A stretch of 64,000 nt of DNA from Paenibacillus cymbidii (GTDB taxonomy: Bacteria > Bacillota > Bacilli > Paenibacillales > NBRC-103111). The notes below the pieces were generated by a model, which was not told the DNA's origin, did not search any database, and was given only the letters and a program-made list of their open reading frames with translations. Of the stretch, positions 57,865-64,000 are shown one piece after another (within the stretch, counting starts at the first letter, position 1; every line of letters begins with the position of its first letter). Position numbers and translations under genes: made by a program. The DNA is taken from contig NZ_SHLX01000040.1 of NCBI RefSeq assembly GCF_004764705.1, positions 1 to 64,000 on the forward strand. The letters run 5' to 3'.

Positions 57865-58035
57865 ATGGAAAGAGAGTTGTACCGCAGCATCATGGAGCGC
57901 GCTTATGCCAAAGGGCTGCTTGCCGACCGCCGTTATATCGAGCACCCCGAGGAACCGCTGCCGGCTTGGGTCGTACTCGATATTGCGCTGCGCCTGCTCG
58001 AACAAACCGAACCTTCGTACGCTACCTACGATTGA
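57865..58035 (+). CDS. Small uncharacterised protein (56 aa)
   Basis: 56 residues, acidic/amphipathic, helical in appearance (MERELYRSIMERAYAKGLLA), then EHPEEPLPAWVVLDIALRLLEQ. I do not recognise a family. ATG at 57865 is preferred to ATG 57844 because GAGGAG lies nine bases upstream. It is divergent from the MarR gene and shares its operator region. The parC terminator lies just downstream. Confidence 0.6.
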   Translation: MERELYRSIMERAYAKGLLADRRYIEHPEEPLPAWVVLDIALRLLEQTEPSYATYD

Positions 58036-58063
58036 ATCCGCCCCCGTGCCAGCCGCGGACAAA

Positions 58064-58103
58064 ACAAAACCGCCCTGACCCCGGCATACGGGATCGGGGC
58101 GGT
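58064..58103 (-). terminator. Terminator of parEC
   Basis: On the minus strand ACCGCCC pairs with GGGCGGT around an internally paired loop, followed by TTTGTTTTG. Confidence 0.8.
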
Positions 58104-58123
58104 ACCTGTTGGCGCAAGGCCGA

Positions 58124-60568
58124 TCACAGAATCGGCAGCTTCAGCACATCCGTTACGGCTTCGCCCTTCTGCACAACAACTAGCTGCTTGCCGGGCGATT
58201 TGCGGTCTTCGATCGGCGCCGCTTCCGTCTTGAAGCTGTATTTGGCTCCCGCGCTCGTCACCGCCATCACGGCATAACCGTCTTTGACATAATACGCCTG
58301 GACAAGCTTGGTACCATTCGGTTTGACGCGTTTGCCTTCCTTGAACTCAAACGAAATAATCCCTTTGCCGCCTCGCCCCTGGATAGGATAATCCATCAGC
58401 AAGGACGACTTGGCGTAGCCGCCGTCCGACACGACCATAATCTCCCCTTCGTCGCCGTCGACCCATTCCGCCGCTGCAATTTCGTCGTCGTCGCGCAGCT
58501 GGATGCCGCGTACGCCGCCGGTCGCCCGGCCCATGACGCTCACTTCCATCTCGCGGAAACGAATGCCCATCCCCAGCTTCGTAATGAGCACAATATCGCG
58601 CAGGTTATCGCTGAGCTGCACCTTGACGACCGCGTCGTCGTCCGCCAGCTTGCAGGCGGCGATCGCGCCGGTGCGGTTCGTTTCGTACTCCGCCAACTCC
58701 GTTCGTTTGACCTGGCCCCGTCGCGTCACGAACACGAGCGACTTGCCCGCCGCATCGCTGAAGCCCTTGACCGGAATGACGCTGACGATGCGATCGTCCT
58801 TGGCGATCGGAATGATGTTGACGATCGCCGTGCCGTTGTCCTTCCACTTGTACTCCGGAATCTGGTGCACCGGCAGCGAAAAGAACAACCCTTTCTGCGT
58901 AAACAGCAGCAGCGTCTCGAGTGTGCCGACGTCGAGCAGGTAGCGCACATAGTCGCCGTCCTTCAGCCCGGTATTGGCGTATTCGCCGCCCGAACGCGTG
59001 TAGCTCAGCTTGCTCGTCCGTTTGACGTAGCCTTCGTTCGACAGCGTTACGAACACGTCCTCCGGCGTCACCATCACTTCGAGATTGACTTTCAGCTCTT
59101 CGACTTCGCCTTGAATATCGGAGCGCCGGGCGATGCCGAACTTGGCGGCAATTTCGCCTATCTCTTTCTTGATGACGCCGATCAGCTTGCGCGGATCGTC
59201 CAGAATCGAACGCAAATAAGCGATCGTCTTCCGCACTTCCGCCAGTTCCTTCTCCAGCGCCGTAATTTCCAGGTTCGTCAGCCGGTACAGCTGCAGCACG
59301 AGAATGGCGTCCGCCTGCCGCTCCGTAAAGCCGTATTTGGCGACGAGGTTGTTTTGCGCGTCCTGGCGGTTTTTCGACGCCTTGATCGTGGCAATCACAT
59401 CGTCGAGAATGTTCAGCGCTTTGACCAGCCCTTCCAACACGTGGGCGCGGTCTTCCGCCTTCTCCAGCTCATACTTGGTGCGAAACGTGACGACTTCCTT
59501 CTGATGCTCGATATACGCCTTCAGCATGTCGCTCAGCCCGAGCTGCTTCGGCGTTTTGTTGACGATCGCCACCATGTTGAAGCTGTAAGCAACCTGCAAG
59601 TCGGTCTTCTTTAGCAAATACGCCAAAATCCCTTGCGCATCCGCATCCTTCTTCAGCTCGACGACGATGCGCAGCCCTTCGCGGCCGCTTTCGTCGCGCA
59701 CTTCGGCGATGCCCTCGACCTTCTTCTCCAGCCGGATGTTCTCCATCGCCGTCACGAGCCGCGATTTGACGACCTGGTACGGAATTTCGGTGATCACGAT
59801 CTGCTGCTTGCCGCCGCGCATATCTTCGATCGCCGTGCGGGAGCGAATGTAAATGCGCCCTCTGCCGGTCAAATACGCTTCGCGGATGCCTTCTTCGCCC
59901 ATGATGATGCCGCCGGTCGGAAAATCCGGCCCGCGCACGATGCGCATCAGCTCTTCGAGCGTCAGGTCCGGCTTATCCATCAGCGCGATGCAGGCGTCGA
60001 TCACCTCGCGCAGGTTATGCGGCGGAATTTCCGTGGCGAAGCCCGACGAAATGCCGCTGACGCCGTTTACGAGCAGGTTCGGATAACGCGAAGGCAGCAC
60101 GACCGGCTCCTTCGTCGTGTTGTCGAAGTTGTCCTTGAACGGCACCGTACGTTTGTCGATGTCGCGCAGCAGCTCCATCGCGATTTCCGACAGCCGCGCT
60201 TCCGTATACCGCATCGCCGCCGCGGGATCGTCGTCGAGCGAGCCCCAGTTGCCGTGCCCGTCAACGAGCACGTGCCCCATTTTCCACGGCTGCGCCATGC
60301 GGACCATGCCTTCGTAAATCGACGAATCGCCGTGCGGGTGGTAATTGCCCATCACGTCGCCGACCGTTTTCGCCGACTTGCGGTACGGTTTGTCCGGCGT
60401 GTTGCCGGAATCGTACATCGCGTACAGGATGCGGCGCTGCACCGGCTTCAGCCCGTCGCGGACGTCGGGAATGGCGCGATCCTGGATAATATATTTGGAG
60501 TAGCGGCCGAACCGGTCGCCGACCACGTCCTCGAGAAAAGCAGGCAACAGCTGTTCTTGCAAACTCAT
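58124..60568 (-). CDS. parC: DNA topoisomerase IV subunit A
   Basis: 814 residues, the breakage-reunion subunit that decatenates daughter chromosomes. The catalytic Tyr is in AAMRYTEARL (about residue 120). The fluoroquinolone-interaction region HPHGDSSIYE keeps the Ser and Glu typical of sensitive enzymes. A coiled-coil/GyrA-like core (to about 490) is followed by a beta-propeller C-terminal domain with repeats such as GYAKSSLL and GQVKRTEL. Absence of a canonical GyrA box and the pairing with parE identify ParC rather than GyrA. It starts 13 bp after parE. Confidence 0.95.
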   Translation of the reverse strand: MSLQEQLLPAFLEDVVGDRFGRYSKYIIQDRAIPDVRDGLKPVQRRILYAMYDSGNTPDKPYRKSAKTVGDVMGNYHPHGDSSIYEGMVRMAQPWKMGHVLVDGHGNWGSLDDDPAAAMRYTEARLSEIAMELLRDIDKRTVPFKDNFDNTTKEPVVLPSRYPNLLVNGVSGISSGFATEIPPHNLREVIDACIALMDKPDLTLEELMRIVRGPDFPTGGIIMGEEGIREAYLTGRGRIYIRSRTAIEDMRGGKQQIVITEIPYQVVKSRLVTAMENIRLEKKVEGIAEVRDESGREGLRIVVELKKDADAQGILAYLLKKTDLQVAYSFNMVAIVNKTPKQLGLSDMLKAYIEHQKEVVTFRTKYELEKAEDRAHVLEGLVKALNILDDVIATIKASKNRQDAQNNLVAKYGFTERQADAILVLQLYRLTNLEITALEKELAEVRKTIAYLRSILDDPRKLIGVIKKEIGEIAAKFGIARRSDIQGEVEELKVNLEVMVTPEDVFVTLSNEGYVKRTSKLSYTRSGGEYANTGLKDGDYVRYLLDVGTLETLLLFTQKGLFFSLPVHQIPEYKWKDNGTAIVNIIPIAKDDRIVSVIPVKGFSDAAGKSLVFVTRRGQVKRTELAEYETNRTGAIAACKLADDDAVVKVQLSDNLRDIVLITKLGMGIRFREMEVSVMGRATGGVRGIQLRDDDEIAAAEWVDGDEGEIMVVSDGGYAKSSLLMDYPIQGRGGKGIISFEFKEGKRVKPNGTKLVQAYYVKDGYAVMAVTSAGAKYSFKTEAAPIEDRKSPGKQLVVVQKGEAVTDVLKLPIL

Positions 60569-60581
60569 CCGTCAAACGCTC

Positions 60582-62555
60582 CTATTCCTCAAACTCGGTA
60601 AAATCGACGTTCTCCACGATCCAGCGCTTGCGCGGATCGACCTTGTCTCCCATCAGCGTCGACACGCGCCGCTCGGCTTTGGCCGCATCCTCGATCTGCA
60701 CCTGGAACAGCTTGCGCTTCTGCGGGTCCATCGTCGTCTCCCACAGCTGCTCCGGATTCATTTCGCCAAGTCCCTTGTACCGCTGCAGCTCGACGTTTTT
60801 GTACTCCTTGATCACGGTCTGCAAATCCTCGTCGGAAAAAGCGTACTGGAACGCCGGCGACTTGCCGCCCTTCTTCGTCACCTTGTACAGCGGCGGATGG
60901 GCGATGAACACTTTGCCGTTGTCGATGAGCGGTTTCATGTAGCGGTAGAAAAACGTCAGCAGCAGCACCTGAATATGCGCCCCGTCTGTATCGGCGTCGG
61001 TCATGATGATGATTTTGCCGTAGTTGCTTTCCTCGTGGTCGAACTCCGAACCGATTCCCGCGCCGATCGCCGCGATAATCGCCTTGTATTCGTCGTTCTT
61101 CAAAATATCGAGCAGCTTCGCCTTCTCCGGGTTCATCGGCTTGCCTTTCAGCGGCAGAATCGCCTGGTGCTTCGAGTCGCGCCCCTGCTTGGCCGAGCCG
61201 CCCGCCGAGTCTCCTTCGACGATGAACAGCTCGTTGCGGGCATAATCCTTCGACTGCGCCGGCGTCAGCTTGCCGTTCAGGTTCGAGCTTTCGCTTTTGC
61301 CCTTTTTGCCGCTGCGCACTTCTTCCCGCGCCTTGCGCGCCGCTTCGCGCGCTTTGGCCGCCTGCACGGCCTTCTTCAGCATCGACTGCGCCACCTGCGG
61401 GTTCTCTTCGAGGAACACCGCCATCTTCTCGGCGACGACTGCGTCAACCGCACCGCGCGCCGCCGCGCTGCCGAGCTGGTCCTTCGTCTGGCCGACGAAT
61501 TCGACGTCGCTCATCTTGACGTTCAGCACCGCCATCATGCCTTCGCGCAAGTCGGCGCCGTCGAGGTTTTTTTCCTTCTCCTTGAGGATGCCGCCTTTGC
61601 GCGCATACTCGTTCATGATCCGCGTGTAAGCCGTTTTGAAGCCGGTTTCGTGCGTGCCGCCGCCGCGCGTCGGAATTGAGTTGACGAACGAGGCGATCGT
61701 TTCGGTGTAGCCGTCGTTGTACTGCAGCGCCACCTCGACTTCGATCTCGTCCTTCTCCGCGGCAAAATGGATGACGTCGTGCAGCACCGTTTTGTCCTCG
61801 TTGAGAAACTGCACGAACTGGCTGGCGCCGCCGGCATATTGGTACGTTTCCTGCTTGTCCGCGCGTTCGTCCTTGATCGTCACCTTCAGGCCGGAGTTGA
61901 GAAACGCGATTTCCTGCAGCCGCTCCGCCAGCGTATCGTAATTAATCGCCGTGCCGCCCTGGAAGACGCGTTTGTCCGGCTTAAACGTCACTTTCGTTCC
62001 CGTTTTGTTCGTCGTGCCGATCACATCGAGCCCGGTGACCGGTTCGCCCACGTGCTCCTTGCCGTTTTTGTCGACCCAATATTCGAAGCGCATTTTGTGA
62101 ATTTTGCCGTCGCGCGAAATTTCCACTTCCAGCCACTCCGACAGCGCATTCGTCACCGATGCGCCGACGCCGTGCAAGCCGCCTGACTTCTTGTAGCCGG
62201 CCCCGCCGAATTTGCCGCCCGCATGCAGCATCGTGTAGACGACCTGCGGCGTCGGAACGCCGGTTTTGTGCATGCCGGTCGGGATGCCGCGGCCGTTGTC
62301 GCGCACCGTTACCGATTGATCTTTATGGATGATGACAGCGATCTCCGTGCAAAATTTGGCCAGATGCTCGTCGACCGAGTTGTCGACGATTTCCCAGACA
62401 AGATGGTGCAGCCCCGACGAGCTGGTGCTGCCGATGTACATGCCGGGCCGCTTCCGTACGGCGACAAGTCCTTCGAGTACTTGTATGTCATCGACATCGT
62501 AGCCGGTTGCCTCCGGCTGCCGCTGTCCTGCGAACATGTCCAACTGTTCGGCCAT
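60582..62555 (-). CDS. parE: DNA topoisomerase IV subunit B
   Basis: 657 residues, the ATPase subunit. The GHKL nucleotide site is seen in EIVDNSVDEHLAKF and DNGRGIPTGMH, the transducer follows (about 230-400), and the TOPRIM domain shows ELFIVEGDSAGGSAKQGRD, with the PLKGKPMNPEKA and DADTDGAHI motifs downstream. The partner parC follows at 13 bp. A TGC-TATAAT extended -10 promoter lies about 40 bp upstream. Confidence 0.96.
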   Translation of the reverse strand: MAEQLDMFAGQRQPEATGYDVDDIQVLEGLVAVRKRPGMYIGSTSSSGLHHLVWEIVDNSVDEHLAKFCTEIAVIIHKDQSVTVRDNGRGIPTGMHKTGVPTPQVVYTMLHAGGKFGGAGYKKSGGLHGVGASVTNALSEWLEVEISRDGKIHKMRFEYWVDKNGKEHVGEPVTGLDVIGTTNKTGTKVTFKPDKRVFQGGTAINYDTLAERLQEIAFLNSGLKVTIKDERADKQETYQYAGGASQFVQFLNEDKTVLHDVIHFAAEKDEIEVEVALQYNDGYTETIASFVNSIPTRGGGTHETGFKTAYTRIMNEYARKGGILKEKEKNLDGADLREGMMAVLNVKMSDVEFVGQTKDQLGSAAARGAVDAVVAEKMAVFLEENPQVAQSMLKKAVQAAKAREAARKAREEVRSGKKGKSESSNLNGKLTPAQSKDYARNELFIVEGDSAGGSAKQGRDSKHQAILPLKGKPMNPEKAKLLDILKNDEYKAIIAAIGAGIGSEFDHEESNYGKIIIMTDADTDGAHIQVLLLTFFYRYMKPLIDNGKVFIAHPPLYKVTKKGGKSPAFQYAFSDEDLQTVIKEYKNVELQRYKGLGEMNPEQLWETTMDPQKRKLFQVQIEDAAKAERRVSTLMGDKVDPRKRWIVENVDFTEFEE

Positions 62556-62593
62556 GCATGTGCCCCCTCTGTAACGTTTCGGAACTATTTAGC

Positions 62594-62602
62594 ATTATAG
62601 CA
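62594..62602 (-). promoter_or_regulatory. Extended -10 promoter of parE-parC
   Basis: On the minus strand TGC-TATAAT, 38 bp before the parE start codon, with no strong -35. Confidence 0.6.
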
Positions 62603-62717
62603 CGGCTCGGCGCAAATGCGAGAGCCCCATCCACCCAAGTATCGGCGAAATCCGCCGACCGGAACCATGCCGAAAGTCCCGGGTTTTGCTTCGAAGTTTA
62701 TCTTCATTTTGGTGGGT

Positions 62718-63710
62718 TTAGCTCAGCATGTCGCGCCGGGTGAAGACCGTAAAAGCTGTCGCCAGCGCCGCCAGCGCCCACACCGCTAGGACCATCAGCG
62801 AAAAGGTGAGGTCCATGCCCTCCACCGGCGGCGGCGAACCGGTCAAATAGCCGATCGTGTCGATATTTACCATAAATAAATATTTGGCCGTTTCCCACGA
62901 GGATGCCATATTGGTCAGAATCGTGCCGGCAATCAGCGTCGCCAGCATGATGCCGATACCGGCCGCCGTGCTGCGCACCAGCACCGACACCATCAGCGAC
63001 ATAAACGCGACGACAAGGCACGAGAACCAGGCAAGCCCGAACTCCATCAGCAAAAATTGCCATTGATGGATCGCATGTGCGTTTGCCGTGCTGACATCGG
63101 TGCCGGAGACGCTGAAGCCGGTCAATACCGGCGCGTTCCAGCCGCCGTAGCCAAACACCGCCCCGGAGATCAGGTAGGAGAGCACAACCGTCATCAGCAA
63201 AATCAGCGAAACGAACAACATCAGCGCCAGCGCCTTGCTCATCAGCACCCGCCATCGCCTGACGGGCCGCGTTAGCAGCAGCTTGATCGTGCCGGCGGTT
63301 TGTTCGCCGGAGACGATATCGGCGGCAAGCACGCCGACCATCAGCGGCAAAAACAGCGACAGCGCGTTTTTGGCGAAATCGCGCGTAAACGTGACGCCGC
63401 TCGGTACGTTCGGGTTGATGTTGTGTTCGAGCGAATATTTGGATACTTCCAGCGCAAATTGGAGATAACGTCGAAACTCGTCCGTCGTGCGCGGACTGCT
63501 GAGCCGGTCGGTGTAGCGCTGGATGTTCTGGAGCTCCGTCGCCCGCCAATCCGATGTGCCAAGCTGCTTGCGCGTTCGTTCCGCCACTTTCATCTGGCCG
63601 TATGTAAAGACGGGGATGAGGACAAGGATAATGAGCGCCACGACGAGGAAGCGGCGCTTCTTCAGCATTTTCACCGTTTCGTTCTGGACAAGCGGATACA
63701 GGCTAATCAA
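62718..63710 (-). CDS. ABC-2 type transporter permease
   Basis: 330 residues with about six membrane helices: one near 21-38, then an external loop rich in charged residues (about 40-110), then five helices. The segment ADIVSGEQTAGTIKLLLTRPVRRWRVLMSKA is the characteristic cytoplasmic motif of ABC-2 permeases, given here across its conserved GEQTxGTIKLLL core. It overlaps the end of the upstream ATPase gene by eight bases. Substrate unknown. The 162-bp space to parE holds no clear terminator. Confidence 0.85.
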   Translation of the reverse strand: MISLYPLVQNETVKMLKKRRFLVVALIILVLIPVFTYGQMKVAERTRKQLGTSDWRATELQNIQRYTDRLSSPRTTDEFRRYLQFALEVSKYSLEHNINPNVPSGVTFTRDFAKNALSLFLPLMVGVLAADIVSGEQTAGTIKLLLTRPVRRWRVLMSKALALMLFVSLILLMTVVLSYLISGAVFGYGGWNAPVLTGFSVSGTDVSTANAHAIHQWQFLLMEFGLAWFSCLVVAFMSLMVSVLVRSTAAGIGIMLATLIAGTILTNMASSWETAKYLFMVNIDTIGYLTGSPPPVEGMDLTFSLMVLAVWALAALATAFTVFTRRDMLS

Positions 63711-64000
63711 TGGTCTCCCCCTCCGTCAGCCGCAGAAACAGCTGCTCCAGCGTCACGTGCTGCACCGTTATCGCGTAAACGTCGACACCGGCGGCGACCA
63801 GCCGGCGGTTCGCTTCGGGGATGCGCTCGCGGCTCATGCGCACGCGCAGTTCGCCGTTGCCGGCGGCGGCGGTCTCCGCTTCCTCCGCCGTTACGCCGTC
63901 GCAAGCGAGCAGCGTCTGCCGGCCCGGCTCGAAAGGCTCGAACCGCCAGGCGACCGTAGGCTCCGGCTCGCGGATCAGCTCCTGCACGTCGCCGACGGCA
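63703..64000 (-). CDS. ABC transporter ATP-binding protein, C-terminal part (runs off the window)
   Basis: About 98 codons up to the right edge, without start or Walker motifs. The visible part (VQELIREPEPTVAWRFEP..., then VDVYAITVQHVTLEQLFLRL) is the C-terminal regulatory domain common in drug/bacteriocin-type exporter ATPases (V..LE..FL.LT). It overlaps the permease gene by eight bases and must be its ATPase partner. The rest lies beyond position 64000. Confidence 0.8.
   Translation of the reverse strand, partial: AVGDVQELIREPEPTVAWRFEPFEPGRQTLLACDGVTAEEAETAAAGNGELRVRMSRERIPEANRRLVAAGVDVYAITVQHVTLEQLFLRLTEGETID

Noticed and set aside
1..64000. rRNA, tRNA or riboswitch genes
   Set aside because: None was recognised on reading. 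A covariance search would be needed to exclude short or diverged ones.

Overview
The window is a GC-rich (roughly 60 percent by eye) chromosomal segment of a spore-forming Firmicute, most likely a Paenibacillaceae (Paenibacillus/Cohnella type). The evidence is a sporulation checkpoint gene sda, an Fnr of the Bacillus type with a C-terminal cysteine cluster, a ComP/ComA-like signalling pair, HelD, the clostridial/bacillar GlgC-GlgD pair, a three-SLH-domain cell-surface protein, many AraC regulators and carbohydrate-active enzymes. No rRNA, tRNA, CRISPR array, prophage or intact insertion sequence was recognised.

Layout. 0.5-5 kb: a huge secreted FN3/PA14/esterase protein. 5-9.6 kb: a respiration block of a ba3-type cytochrome oxidase operon (cbaD-cbaB-cbaA), a divergent MobA-like protein, a small zinc-ribbon protein and fnr. 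Three promoters here carry TGTGA-N6-TCACA-type boxes at about -41.5 or -42.5, so the block looks like a compact Fnr regulon. 9.6-14.7 kb: an ABC-2 transporter with a divergent TetR gene and twin operators, a GNAT, a HAD gene with an in-frame core deletion, chrA and nikR. 14.8-18.8 kb: hexuronate catabolism (uxaC-uxaB, divergent AraC). 18.8-26 kb: YjbR, an NlpC/P60 hydrolase, a Fur-boxed fhuF-like/ABC exporter operon, DUF1697, an AT-rich lipoprotein and a large unknown protein. 26-27.3 kb: a repeat-rich spacer.

27.3-34.7 kb: a GH172-family enzyme, a lone Ig-like domain protein, a ComP-ComA-HelD operon and divergent sda (44 aa). 34.9-42 kb: the glycogen operon glgB-glgC-glgD-glgA and a divergent GH15-like glucanase. 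42-49 kb: a GH26-like secreted hydrolase and a secreted PPIase that share a copper-amine-oxidase-like stalk domain, an RNA methyltransferase plus pseudouridine synthase operon, and an AraC/PhyH divergent pair. 49-53.5 kb: an S-layer-type protein with ten repeats. 53.5-54.8 kb: a second repeat-rich spacer sharing hairpin families with the first. 54.8-64 kb: an FAD oxidoreductase with a duplicated hairpin upstream, AraC, MarR, parE-parC and an ABC transporter that runs off the window.

The least expected content is (i) the compact three-promoter Fnr module, including a small zinc-ribbon gene, (ii) a MITE-like element with 19-bp terminal inverted repeats that supplies the C-terminus of the MobA-like protein, and (iii) a family of palindromic intergenic repeats (half-site AAATAGCCAGTGA) in two clusters 27 kb apart. 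All assignments come from reading the sequence; no database search was run.
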